Source: JBOHHR01 sp050740975 (GTDB taxonomy: Bacteria; Pseudomonadota; Gammaproteobacteria; JBOHHR01). Taken from it: DNA of 15,243 bases. Below, piece by piece: positions 5,891-13,878 of this stretch. A program made the position numbers and the translations under genes. The DNA lies in the NCBI GenBank assembly GCA_050740975.1, contig JBOIEE010000265.1, positions 1 to 15,243 on the forward strand, written 5' to 3'. Numbering within the stretch: position 1 is the first letter of the stretch; each line of letters starts with the position of its first letter. Under the pieces are notes generated by a model. It was not told the DNA's origin. It did no database searches and worked only from the letters and a program-made list of their open reading frames with translations.

Positions 5891-8204
5891 TAGTAACATC
5901 TCCCGCTCGAACCGGATTATCCAGAAAACCTAATTTCGCATGGTAATGACTCCCTGGAGCAGCGCTTAAAAAACGCCCAAGCGCAGGGTGCGACTGGGCT
6001 AATCGCTTGGGCACGGGTACGACGAGCCCGTCTGTGGGCTGTCCTGCTTTCTTGGCTGCGAGCCAGATATCAAGTTCTGTGTCAAGCACGGCTGCTACGG
6101 TGGAATCGTCGCCTTCACGGTACGGATAGCTCATCGCGTAGCTCCCACTTTCTAAAAAACTACTGAAACGTTCAGGTTCACGCCGCGCTGGCTGATGCTG
6201 GTCCATAGCGGTTTCCACGTCAGCTTGGGAGAATTCTTTGCCATCAAGGGTAGCAACAAAACCCCGCGCTGCTTCGATCTCTTCGAGCGCATATGGTTTC
6301 GGATCCTGAACCGGCGATACATACACCTCTCCGATCTTGCCGTCCCCCGGCTTTCCTCGGCGATTGCAGCGCCCCATCCGCTGAATTAGCGAAGGGATAG
6401 GAGCTACTTCGGTGATAAGCACGTCCGCGTCTAAGTCGAGACTCATCTCGCAAACCTGTGTGGTGACGGCTAACAGCGGTCCTGGGCGGGTTTGAAAGGC
6501 GCTCACGACTTCCTTATGCCGAGCACGCCGGTCCGCTAGCTTAAAGCGGCTGTGGTAGGATAAAAGTGTTGCTTCGTTGATGCGCCCGCTCATTGCCTGG
6601 GCAATGGCCTGGCACCTTCTGACCTGATTGACCACCCAGAGGACCCTCTTGTCGGCGCGGAGGACTTGCTCTGCTATCTTTTCACCCTCCTCCCCGGAGA
6701 TTTTCTGTAGACGATAACGGATGTGCTCTGCTTTGATGCGCAAATCCTCGAGCCCCTCCAACGTTTCGGGGAAAACCCGCAGCCCGCACTCCTCTAAGGT
6801 ACGCCGACGGCTGGCGGGAAGGCTGGCTGTCATGCATAAGACAGGTACATCAAATTCTTTAAGGAATTTCACCAGCGCGGAGAACATCAGCTTGTCGAAA
6901 CTATGCGCCTCGTCAACTACGATCACGCTGTCAGCCAGCAAGGGTAATAGACACAATGGACCATACTGGTTTTGCATAAAAGCGAGGAATTGATCAGCCG
7001 TGGCGCTAAACAGGCGCTTGGGCCATAACCCCAGCGCATACAGACGATCCTCGGCCGTGAAATCCTTCTCTGTTCGGCTATCGGCAGGATTGTCAAACAT
7101 CTCTTCCAAATCGTACGCTGCCGTCCCGTGAGCCAACGCCGCTTCCTCTTCCGGTGCCCACGAAACATAGTCACGGAACCCTTCGGTGGAGGTCGCACGG
7201 GTAGGATAGAGAAACAATACCCTTGCCGCCGGTTTTTTCTCCATACGAGCTGCGATCCAATACCACGCTGCTAAAGTCTTACCGCTTCCGCAAGGAGCGA
7301 GTAACAGTGCTCGTTCACCGAGCGTAGAAGCTATCGTCTGAAAATCCTGCAGGACAAACATGTTGCCGGTTTTAATCTCGATATCGCGTATGCGTGGATT
7401 TATCACTTTGTTATGCACGTCGGTAGCTGTTAATGGGGCGCCAAAGGCGCTTTTGATCCAGCTTTCCAGATCATGTCCGACCCGCACCACGCCGGAGCCC
7501 ACCGAGTCGGCGGCCAGCAGAGCGGCCTTTACAGCAAGGAGTAACATCCGCCGCTGTGGTTGGTGGCTGATTTCGTTCCCAAACTGGTAGGCCTGCCGTT
7601 TGGCTGCTTCTAAAAGCTTGGCAAAGTTAAACGCGTAGGGCGCGTCCTGAAAGCTCCATAACGGATCAACGTTCGGCCGAAATGGGACTGGCAGATCAAG
7701 AGCAGAACCAATGGTATCAAGGAGTGTAGCGAAATCCGGTTTGTCCGCGAGGACCCGAAACGTAGTACCGATACCGAGGGGTTGCCCCCATTGGGTTGGA
7801 TCGACCTTGAGGTGATGGGAGATCACGCTGGCCAGCACGATATTGAAGTCGAGCAGCGTATGGTATTGAAGCCATTCTTTGAACTCCGGCAAGCTGAGTA
7901 AGAGGCCGCTCAGGTGTTCGTGACGAATTCTTTGCTCTCCGGTCTGGGTAACGATTCGCTGAAAGCCGTCATTGGCCTTACCAAGATCGTGGAAGGCTGC
8001 CGCTGCGAGTGTATTGGCCAGAAAGCCATCGTAATCCTTGCTCTTCAGACGAAAGAACCGCAACCATTCCTGGGCTAATCGTGTCGGCTGGTCTACGCCC
8101 CCATAGAGGAATCCAACGGTCGTGATTACCTCGGCGGTGTGATCCACCAAGGTCTTTGAAGGTTTGCCCAAAACAGAACTTTTCGCCAATAGCGGTTTAC
8201 TCAT
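5865..8204 (-). CDS. cas3: Cas3 nuclease-helicase (HD + DEAH)
   Basis: A 779-residue Cas3 from ATG 8204; a GTG at 8240 would add 12 residues overlapping cas6 and is less likely. The N-terminal HD nuclease shows His22 (LVDHTAEV), His72-Asp73 (AAFHDLGKAND), RHEHLSG and His130-His131 (VISHHLKVD). The helicase follows with Walker A APCGSGKT (Lys309), DEAH at 431-434 (VIVVDEAHSFD), TASLPASRR, then TTQVCEMSLDLDADVLITE and QRMGRCNRRG. It unwinds and cuts target DNA recruited by the Cas8-containing complex. All motifs are present, so the effector should be active. It starts five bases after cas6 and overlaps the cas8 N-terminal ORF at its end. Confidence 0.96.
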   Translation of the reverse strand: MSKPLLAKSSVLGKPSKTLVDHTAEVITTVGFLYGGVDQPTRLAQEWLRFFRLKSKDYDGFLANTLAAAAFHDLGKANDGFQRIVTQTGEQRIRHEHLSGLLLSLPEFKEWLQYHTLLDFNIVLASVISHHLKVDPTQWGQPLGIGTTFRVLADKPDFATLLDTIGSALDLPVPFRPNVDPLWSFQDAPYAFNFAKLLEAAKRQAYQFGNEISHQPQRRMLLLAVKAALLAADSVGSGVVRVGHDLESWIKSAFGAPLTATDVHNKVINPRIRDIEIKTGNMFVLQDFQTIASTLGERALLLAPCGSGKTLAAWYWIAARMEKKPAARVLFLYPTRATSTEGFRDYVSWAPEEEAALAHGTAAYDLEEMFDNPADSRTEKDFTAEDRLYALGLWPKRLFSATADQFLAFMQNQYGPLCLLPLLADSVIVVDEAHSFDKLMFSALVKFLKEFDVPVLCMTASLPASRRRTLEECGLRVFPETLEGLEDLRIKAEHIRYRLQKISGEEGEKIAEQVLRADKRVLWVVNQVRRCQAIAQAMSGRINEATLLSYHSRFKLADRRARHKEVVSAFQTRPGPLLAVTTQVCEMSLDLDADVLITEVAPIPSLIQRMGRCNRRGKPGDGKIGEVYVSPVQDPKPYALEEIEAARGFVATLDGKEFSQADVETAMDQHQPARREPERFSSFLESGSYAMSYPYREGDDSTVAAVLDTELDIWLAAKKAGQPTDGLVVPVPKRLAQSHPALGRFLSAAPGSHYHAKLGFLDNPVRAGDVTNADTIIRW

Positions 8205-8209
8205 TGTGA

Positions 8210-8791
8210 TTAGCCGCGCCACGGTACAAACATCCCACACCCCATCCGCCGCCGGCCGCCGAGTCCTTTTTCCTGTAAGGTCAGCGATTCCTCTGCCGTT
8301 AATCCGCTAACGGCCACCTCGAATCCCACCACCTGCTTATCCTTAACCCGCAAGGTGCGCCGCTCACCGAGATGGATATGGCCTGTAATGCCCAGGGCCT
8401 CTAGCTGCCGATTAGCGGCATCTAAAAAAGAATCGTTTTCCAGAAATCCTTTGATCGTGACCAACCGGGCACGTAGGCGGGCCACGGGACGTAGCGCTCG
8501 GGTTTGTGGAGCACCTGCGCTAACCGGATGTGAATCTATCTCCAGTTTCTTTCCGGCAATAGTAAGGTAGGTTCGGATCTGTTCATCAGGCAGCCGCAGG
8601 ATAAGGCGTGAAAACGGGGCCAAATGGAGCGTCCCATCGCCGGCATATACGCCGCGAATCGGCTGCACCCCGATTCTCCGATCACTGTGAATCTCAGAAA
8701 CAACGCGGCTAAGCGCTGAATACAATGCATAGCCATGGTCCACGGGCACCGTGGCTCCGCTCAAGCGGAATGCGAGATCAACGTACGGCAT
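8210..8791 (-). CDS. cas6: Cas6 crRNA-processing endoribonuclease, Cmx6/MYXAN type
   Basis: A 193-residue protein. The N-terminus VPVDHGYALYSALS carries His19, the likely catalytic histidine of this Cas6 family, and the C-terminus has the glycine-rich RNA-binding loop GLGGRRRMGCGMF (176-188). Cas6 cuts the array transcript at the base of each repeat hairpin; the GAAA-capped stem of this array is a suitable substrate. ATG 8791 has GAGG seven bases upstream. It is the first gene of the cas operon, 55 bp after the WYL regulator on the same strand, so the operon may start here or further up at the regulator. Confidence 0.92.
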   Translation of the reverse strand: MPYVDLAFRLSGATVPVDHGYALYSALSRVVSEIHSDRRIGVQPIRGVYAGDGTLHLAPFSRLILRLPDEQIRTYLTIAGKKLEIDSHPVSAGAPQTRALRPVARLRARLVTIKGFLENDSFLDAANRQLEALGITGHIHLGERRTLRVKDKQVVGFEVAVSGLTAEESLTLQEKGLGGRRRMGCGMFVPWRG

Positions 8792-8800
8792 CGGCTACCT

Positions 8801-8815
8801 CAAATTCTATATTTG
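8801..8815. promoter_or_regulatory. inverted repeat upstream of cas6 (possible operator)
   Basis: A perfect 5-bp inverted repeat, CAAAT-TCTAT-ATTTG, lies in the 55-bp gap between the regulator stop and cas6, ten bases before the cas6 start and next to its ribosome site. It could be an operator or a weak hairpin near the start. No clear -35/-10 pair is visible here. Low certainty. Confidence 0.25.
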
Positions 8816-8846
8816 AAACCTTAGCAGACGAGCGTGACATCCGGGG

Positions 8847-9521
8847 TCATTCTTGCCCAGCGATTTTTCGGGCCTCTTCCCGTACCTTATCCCGCAGCGA
8901 ATCCGGCCGAATAACCTTAACTCCGCCACCGAAGTGCAGGATCCATGCAACGAGCTCTGGTGTGTCGGCGACTTTCAGAGTCATGCTCAGGCGACCGTCC
9001 TTGAGCAAGGTGGTCTTTTGGCTTTCATGCCAGCGGTCGCCTTTGACCCAGGCTGTCGTGCGGCGATCGAACAGCAGCTCAACCTCAACCGGCGGCCCGC
9101 GCATCACTACCAAGGCGTCGCACACGTAGGCGTCGAGATCGAAGCCTAGCGGCATCTGGCAGGGAAGATTGGTGATGGTCAAAGCGCGGATGCGATCGAC
9201 CGCGAACATCCGCACGTCCTGACGCACGTGACAATACCCGATTACGTACAGCGCACCGGCCACATGCCGGAGGCGGTACGGGTCCACTTTGCGGAGGGTC
9301 GTTCTGTCGCGTGAAGCGGAGTAATAACGCATCTGGATCGTTCTGCTGCGCTCGATACCCCGAGTGAGTTGGTCGATGGTCTCCCTATGCTCGCTATAAC
9401 TCCTGTGGGGACCCAACCCCACGGAGAAGAATCCCTGCATTTGCTTGACATAATGCATTCCTTGCGGGGGAAGCGCCGCGGCGGCCTTGCTTAGGGCGGA
9501 ATCGAGCGACGCCTCGATCAC
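8847..9521 (-). CDS. WYL-domain regulator, C-terminal (effector-binding) part
   Basis: A 224-codon ORF holding the WYL and WCX domains of a YafY-type transcription regulator: FSVGLGPHRSYSEHRETI, then DPYRLRHVAGALYVIGY (the WYL core), RMFAVDRIRALTIT, and the C-terminal VADTPELVAWILHFGGGV. WYL domains bind nucleotides or nucleic acids and commonly control CRISPR and other defence genes. It starts at GTG 9521, whose bases overlap the TGA of the HTH ORF (GTGA). Read across, the two parts give PLEG-P-VIEASLDSALSKA, continuous with what a single 326-residue regulator would have. The gene is therefore probably a split or frameshifted form of a one-chain protein; alternatively the halves are coupled and both functional. 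Likely target: the adjacent cas operon. Confidence 0.85.
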   Translation of the reverse strand: MIEASLDSALSKAAAALPPQGMHYVKQMQGFFSVGLGPHRSYSEHRETIDQLTRGIERSRTIQMRYYSASRDRTTLRKVDPYRLRHVAGALYVIGYCHVRQDVRMFAVDRIRALTITNLPCQMPLGFDLDAYVCDALVVMRGPPVEVELLFDRRTTAWVKGDRWHESQKTTLLKDGRLSMTLKVADTPELVAWILHFGGGVKVIRPDSLRDKVREEARKIAGQE

Positions 9522-9826
9522 GGGCCTTCAAGCGGTTTCGAGAGTTCGTGAGTGAACAACAGGGCCATGAGTTCGGTCGGGGAGAATGCGAGGGCAGGGA
9601 CACTGCTACAACCTCCGAATAGCCGCCAGTGAGTATGGCCGTCAACACGCTCCGCGATCAAGGGAAAACACATCTCAAGGGCTTCCAAATCCCGCCGGAT
9701 CGTGCGCGGATGACAAGCGAAGTCTTTAGTTAAACTTTCAGCCAACTCTTGGAGTGTGGCCCCGCGCGTGCCTTCGAGTCTCTTAAGTAGTAGCCACTGC
9801 CGGGTGACCTGGTCGTTCCGAGCCAT
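9518..9826 (-). CDS. WYL-type regulator, N-terminal HTH part
   Basis: A 102-residue ORF with a DeoR-like winged helix: TLQELAESLTKDFACHPRTIRRDLEAL (about residues 24-50) and then LAFSPTELMALLFTHELSKPLEGP, the linker that normally leads straight into the WYL domain. It stops with TGA at 9518-9520 just where the WYL ORF starts with GTG in the -1 frame. Alone it could bind DNA but would lack ligand sensing. ATG 9826 has only a distant GAGG. It is divergent from the higB-like toxin. Confidence 0.8.
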   Translation of the reverse strand: MARNDQVTRQWLLLKRLEGTRGATLQELAESLTKDFACHPRTIRRDLEALEMCFPLIAERVDGHTHWRLFGGCSSVPALAFSPTELMALLFTHELSKPLEGP

Positions 9827-9910
9827 AAGATAGATGCCTCAGACGTGGGAAATCGAGGTACATTTTTCAATCGCTTTTTTCTTCATATGTTATACTATAT
9901 TTGATATATT
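9827..9910. promoter_or_regulatory. divergent AT-rich promoter region between WYL regulator and higBA
   Basis: These 84 bases separate two diverging units. On the plus strand TATACT at 9891-9896 is a good -10 candidate; its transcript would begin about 9903-9906, only 5-8 bases before ATG 9911, making a nearly leaderless mRNA. A perfect inverted repeat TATAT-TTG-ATATA (9896-9908) overlaps it and suits an operator for the HTH antitoxin. No convincing -35 was found, and the minus-strand promoter for the regulator is not obvious. Confidence 0.5.
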
Positions 9911-10237
9911 ATGAAGGAGATCCGCTGGGCTGGCTCTACCTACAAGGACCTCTGCAATTTCCCGGTTGCGGCACGGCATGAGGCCGGTTATGAGCTTTAC
10001 TTGGTTCAGTCTGGGCTGGAGACCAATTGGAAGCCGATGAGCAGTATCGGCGCGGGCGCTCGAGAGATCCGCCTGCACCGGGGCGGCGAATACCGGGTGC
10101 TGTATGTGGCCAAGTTCGAGGAGGCGGTATATGTGCTTCATGCCTTTGAGAAGAAAACTCAACGAACGCCGAAGCGCGATCTCGATCGGGCGAAAGCGAG
10201 ATTGATAGAGATCGAGGAGCAGAGGAAACGGCGATGA
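9911..10237 (+). CDS. higB: HigB/RelE-superfamily toxin (phage Gp49-like)
   Basis: A 108-residue protein of the Gp49/DUF891 HigB branch of the RelE superfamily: MKEIRWAGSTYKDLCNFP at the start, then LHRGGEYRVLYVAKFEEAVYVLHAFEKKTQRTP. Such toxins are mRNA interferases that cut messages on the ribosome. The start is set by homology; there is no ribosome site upstream, and the AAGGAG seen at 9914-9919 is inside the coding sequence, consistent with leaderless translation. The stop overlaps the antitoxin start (ATGA, 10234-10237). Toxin-before-antitoxin order is typical of this family. Gene symbol is by family, not orthology. Confidence 0.88.
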   Translation: MKEIRWAGSTYKDLCNFPVAARHEAGYELYLVQSGLETNWKPMSSIGAGAREIRLHRGGEYRVLYVAKFEEAVYVLHAFEKKTQRTPKRDLDRAKARLIEIEEQRKRR

Positions 10238-10524
10238 AAGGTATTACTCACGTGACCCGGGCGGATGGCAACGTCTTCGCAGATCTTGGCCTCAAGGACG
10301 CCGAGAACCTGAAGCTGCGGGCGCATCTCATGATCGAGATCAAGCGATATATGGAGGAGAACACGCTTACCCAGGCCGAGGCGGCCAAGCGCATGCGCAC
10401 CACGCAGCCGAGGATCAATGACATCGTCCAGGGCCGGATCGAGAAGTGCACCATTGATCGGCTTGTAAACATGCTGGCCACTGTGGGCCGCCATGTCTCG
10501 CTGACCGTGGATAAGGCGGCTTGA
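10234..10524 (+). CDS. higA: HigA-type XRE antitoxin
   Basis: A 96-residue protein with an XRE-type helix-turn-helix (LTQAEAAKRMRTTQPRINDIVQGR, about residues 49-72) and the C-terminal VGRHVSLTVD strand typical of antitoxins that accompany Gp49-like toxins. It should neutralise the preceding toxin and repress their shared promoter. It is coupled to the toxin by a four-base overlap. Its location divergent from the CRISPR regulator puts the module at the edge of the defence cluster. Confidence 0.88.
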   Translation: MKGITHVTRADGNVFADLGLKDAENLKLRAHLMIEIKRYMEENTLTQAEAAKRMRTTQPRINDIVQGRIEKCTIDRLVNMLATVGRHVSLTVDKAA

Positions 10525-10539
10525 CCTACGGCGGTTAGC

Positions 10540-10656
10540 GTGAGCGAGAAGCCCTATGGCAGCCACGAACAGGGCGCCATTGAAAGCCTTCGCAAACATC
10601 CACAGTTCGGCGATACCGTGCCCAACCGAAGATTGTCGCATGGAGGTAGGCCATGA
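10540..10656 (+). CDS. small ORF, possible antitoxin relic
   Basis: A 38-codon ORF from GTG, beginning SEKPYGSHEQGAIESLRKHPQF. That stretch resembles the N-terminus of addiction-module antidote proteins of the COG3636 type (HE..IESLRK.P.F), but the sequence departs after it. It has no good ribosome site (GCGGTTAGC before the GTG). It may be a decayed remnant of a second antitoxin or a chance ORF. It overlaps the next small ORF by ATGA. Confidence 0.25.
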   Translation: MSEKPYGSHEQGAIESLRKHPQFGDTVPNRRLSHGGRP

Positions 10657-10715
10657 CTAAAGTTGAGCGAATCCCGGACTTTTGGCGGGGCGGTGGATGT
10701 GTGAGAAACGTTTAG
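10653..10715 (+). CDS. very small ORF (20 aa) with good ribosome site
   Basis: ATG 10653 is preceded by GGAGGT with a 5-base gap. It encodes MTKVERIPDFWRGGGCVRNV and stops three bases before the convergent ybbP stop. I recognise no family. It could be a relic together with the preceding ORF. The rest of the 10525-10717 gap shows no terminator with a T-run. Confidence 0.2.
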   Translation: MTKVERIPDFWRGGGCVRNV

Positions 10716-10717
10716 GA

Positions 10718-13201
10718 TCACGGCAAACCGCGCAAGGTGGCCATGGGGGGCGTAGTAAGCGCATCCCTAGCTCCCAGCACGCCGGCCATGGCGATCCCTA
10801 ATCCTCCGCCCCCTACGCCCAAGGCAAACAGCCAAGGGTTGAAGCGGTAAGCCATGTCAAATACGTGCTCGGCCAGATAATAGCTGACGGCCGATGCTCC
10901 CAAAGCAGCGACCAAGCCGGCGATGATCCCTAAGCTCAAAAACTCCGCAACCAGCCCGCGAACGATCACACCAGCGCTGGCCCCCAGAGTTCGCAGCATA
11001 CCGCTTTCATAGCGGCGCTCATCTTGGGTAGCGTGAATCGCCGCAAAGAGGATCAAAAAACCTGCTCCCAGGGTAAAGGTGAAAATGAACTGCAACGCGT
11101 GCGCGACACGGTCGACTATGGTGCGCAGTTGTTGCAAGAGCGCGGCGATATCCAAAACGGTTACATTGGGAAAGTGGCGTACCAATTCGGCCACGATGGC
11201 GTTTTGCTCCGCCGGCAGGTGGAAGCTCATGATGTAGGTCTCAGGGGTATCGGACAGCGCTCCAGGCGAGGCGATGACGAAAAAATTGGGATTAAACGTG
11301 TCCCAGTCAACCGCACGCAGGCTTTGCACGGGAGCGGAAAACTCTCGCCCTTCGATGCGGAAGGTGAGGGTATCCCTTAAGCGGATCCCTAAGGTTTCGG
11401 CTATCCCCTGCTCTACGGAAAATTCCGCCGTTCGCCCAGATCCAGACCACCATTTCCCCACTAGCAAGCGGTTGTCGGCGGGAAGCAGTTCCGCCCAGGT
11501 CAGGTGAAACTCCCGCATCGCCAGTCGCCGAGCACGGTCGCTATCGTAGGAAGCGGGATCTACGGGTGTCTCATTAATCGCGAATAAGCGGCCGTGGACT
11601 ATGGGGAAAAAATGCGGTACCGGCATCCTCCGTTGTTGGAAAAATCGTCTGGCCTCACTGATCTCATGGGGCTGGATATTTATCACGAACTGGTTGGGTG
11701 CATCGAGCGGCAGGCTCATCCGCCAGTCGCGCAGTAATTCGGTGCGAACCAGCGTAAGGAGCAGCAGCGCCATGAGACCCAGGCCGAGGGCAACCGCTTG
11801 CATCACGCTCGCGCCCGCGCGCCTTCCGAGGCTAGCTAATCCCCAACGCCAGGACACCCTTAGGTGCGTTTGCAAGCGCTTCACCAGGCGCACCAATGCT
11901 AAGGCCGTGAGCGCCAGCCCCAGCACCGTGGCGAGACTGCCGGCCATCACGTAGAGGGCCAGGCGGGGCGTGCCCGCATGCCAAGCGATCAGCATCGAGC
12001 TGGCTACCGCCGCACTGAGATAGAGCGCGTAGCTGGAATGGCTTGGAACGGGTAAGTCGCGCCTCAACACCCTGCTTGGGGGCACCTGGCGCAATTGCAT
12101 CAAGGGGGGCACTGCAAACCCAAACAGAAGGATCAAGCCGGTCACGGTCCCCATGAGCAAAGGGTTGAGTGAAGGCGTGGGCAGAGGGCCGGCGGCTATC
12201 CCCGGAGTTAAGTGAACCAACGCCACTTGCGCGAACCATCCCAGGGTGCAACCGATGAGGCTGGTGATCAGCCCCAGTGACAACAGGCTCAAAGCGTGAA
12301 GGCGGAGGATCATGCTCTGACTGCTGCCGAAGCAGCGCATGATGGCGCAATGGTTGCTGTGGCGCTTGACATAGCGCCTGGCGGCGGTGGCGATCGCCAC
12401 TCCGGCGAGCAACGCGCTGCTCAAAGCGACCAAACCCAGAAATTGGTCGGAGCGCTCCACCGTTGCCCGCAGCTGTGGTTGAGCGTCCTGAACGCTGAGA
12501 AAGTCTTGGTCGCCTTCAAGGTGATTCTTAGCCCAAGTGCGGTAGTCTTGAATAGCTGCGTTAGGGCCTGCGATTAAAAGCCGGTGATCGGCACGGCTGC
12601 CGGCAACAATGAGCCCCGTGCTTGCTACATCGTCGATGTTCATCAACACGCGGGGCGCGATGTGAAACAACTCGCCTCCGCGGTCGGGCTCATAGCTCAA
12701 GGTTTCCGCGATCACGAAGCGGGCGTGCCCCAGATCGATGCGGTCTCCGAGATTTAATCCTAAGGCCGCTAACATCCGCCGTTCAGGCCAGATCGTGCCT
12801 GATGCGGGGATCCGGTTAACTTTTCTGATTTCTCTCGAGCGATCGACTTCCAACCATCCGCGAAGCGGGTAGTGTTCGCTCACTGCTTTCACCTCGACCA
12901 AGGCCAGCTCATCGCCTACCGCGGCCATGCTGCGAAAGCTGATAGTGCGGGCGGTATCCAAGCCCATCGCCTGGGCACGGGTTTGAAAGTGATGGGGCAG
13001 CGCCTGGCGCGACCTTAAGGCGAGATCCCCCGCGATCAGGACGCTGGCCTGTTGGCGTATGGCCAGTTGCAGGCGATCCGCAAAAAAGGCGACAGAGGTA
13101 ACGGCGGCCGCCGCGAGGACCAGCGCGCTCGCCATCAAGCGGATCTCCCCCGAGCGCCAATCGCGCCCCAACATCAGCAAAGATAAACGCAGACTGCTCA
13201 T
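10718..13201 (-). CDS. ybbP: YbbP-type ABC transporter permease (FtsX family)
   Basis: An 827-residue inner-membrane protein with the FtsX/MacB-like layout: one N-terminal membrane segment (about residues 20-42), a large periplasmic domain, a group of helices from about 250 to 480, a second periplasmic domain, and three helices at the C-terminus (about 690-820). About ten membrane segments are seen by eye. It pairs with the YbbA ATPase; such pairs power lipoprotein or lipid-related export or mechanical work across the envelope rather than import. The substrate of YbbA-YbbP is not settled. Start and ybbA stop overlap by ATGA (13198-13201). The gene is full-length and uninterrupted. Confidence 0.93.
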   Translation of the reverse strand: MSSLRLSLLMLGRDWRSGEIRLMASALVLAAAAVTSVAFFADRLQLAIRQQASVLIAGDLALRSRQALPHHFQTRAQAMGLDTARTISFRSMAAVGDELALVEVKAVSEHYPLRGWLEVDRSREIRKVNRIPASGTIWPERRMLAALGLNLGDRIDLGHARFVIAETLSYEPDRGGELFHIAPRVLMNIDDVASTGLIVAGSRADHRLLIAGPNAAIQDYRTWAKNHLEGDQDFLSVQDAQPQLRATVERSDQFLGLVALSSALLAGVAIATAARRYVKRHSNHCAIMRCFGSSQSMILRLHALSLLSLGLITSLIGCTLGWFAQVALVHLTPGIAAGPLPTPSLNPLLMGTVTGLILLFGFAVPPLMQLRQVPPSRVLRRDLPVPSHSSYALYLSAAVASSMLIAWHAGTPRLALYVMAGSLATVLGLALTALALVRLVKRLQTHLRVSWRWGLASLGRRAGASVMQAVALGLGLMALLLLTLVRTELLRDWRMSLPLDAPNQFVINIQPHEISEARRFFQQRRMPVPHFFPIVHGRLFAINETPVDPASYDSDRARRLAMREFHLTWAELLPADNRLLVGKWWSGSGRTAEFSVEQGIAETLGIRLRDTLTFRIEGREFSAPVQSLRAVDWDTFNPNFFVIASPGALSDTPETYIMSFHLPAEQNAIVAELVRHFPNVTVLDIAALLQQLRTIVDRVAHALQFIFTFTLGAGFLILFAAIHATQDERRYESGMLRTLGASAGVIVRGLVAEFLSLGIIAGLVAALGASAVSYYLAEHVFDMAYRFNPWLFALGVGGGGLGIAMAGVLGARDALTTPPMATLRGLP

Positions 13202-13878
13202 ACGCCGTCCGCCAGGTGGCCTCGTTCCAGTTTCAGGGTGCGATCACAATGCTTGGTCAAGGCGGTGTCGTGGGTGACCAAGACCAGCGTTGTCTGGTGG
13301 TCACCCTGTAAGCGGAACAAGATCTCCGCGATCAGATCTCCCGTTTCGGCATCCAGATTTCCCGTGGGTTCGTCGGCGAACAAAACCTGCGGTCGCAGCG
13401 CGAACGCGCGCGCAATCGCAACCCGCTGTTGTTCACCGCCTGAAAGCTGATTCGGGTAGTGATCCAGGCGCTCGCCCAATCCCACCGCCGCCAGTTCGGC
13501 CGCGGCCAGCGTCCTGCCATCCGTATGGCCCGAGAGCTCCAGCGGCAAGATCACGTTTTCGAGTGCGCTCAGCCCCGGCAGTAGATGAAAAGACTGGAAG
13601 ACGAAACCGACGCGCCCGCGGCGAACAAAGGCGCGTCCGTCTTCGTCCAAGCGGGACAGATCCGTTCCATCGAAAATGACTTGTCCCCCGGTGGGCGTAT
13701 CCAAACCCGCTAACAGTGACAGTAAGGTAGATTTGCCCGAGCCCGATGCCCCGACGATGGCCACCGCCTCGGAACGCGCTATGCAAAAGCTGATATCATG
13801 CAGAATCGTAAGCTCTCCTGCGGGACTGCGGACCCGTTTGCACAAATGCCGTGTTTCAATAAGAAAATCGTTGTCCAT
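13198..13878 (-). CDS. ybbA: YbbA ABC transporter ATP-binding protein
   Basis: A 226-residue ATPase of the LolD/MacB-like group: Walker A GASGSGKST (residues 43-51), Q-loop VFQSFHLLPGLSALENV, signature LSGGEQQRVAIARA, Walker B VLFADEPTGNLD and H-loop VTHD. ATG 13878 is preferred because family similarity starts at FLIETRHLCKRV; ATG 13944 would add 22 unlikely residues reaching into tesA. It drives the YbbP permease encoded directly after it. It is head-to-head with tesA, an order also seen in Escherichia coli. Confidence 0.94.
   Translation of the reverse strand: MDNDFLIETRHLCKRVRSPAGELTILHDISFCIARSEAVAIVGASGSGKSTLLSLLAGLDTPTGGQVIFDGTDLSRLDEDGRAFVRRGRVGFVFQSFHLLPGLSALENVILPLELSGHTDGRTLAAAELAAVGLGERLDHYPNQLSGGEQQRVAIARAFALRPQVLFADEPTGNLDAETGDLIAEILFRLQGDHQTTLVLVTHDTALTKHCDRTLKLERGHLADGV

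Noticed and set aside
2531..8791. Subtype I-G assignment based on the Cas4-Cas1 fusion
   Set aside because: I-G has Csb1, Csb2 and Csx17 and no separate Cas6 of this type; here Cas7 and Cas5 are DevR/DevS-like and Cas6 is Cmx6-like.
9890..10641. Minus-strand ORFs 9890-10162 and 10159-10641
   Set aside because: They are antisense to the toxin and antitoxin genes, which have clear family motifs and a coupled overlap.
13676..13876. Upstream extension of tesA to 13676
   Set aside because: It lies antisense to ybbA, and the signal peptide begins at 13877, so the extension is not plausible.
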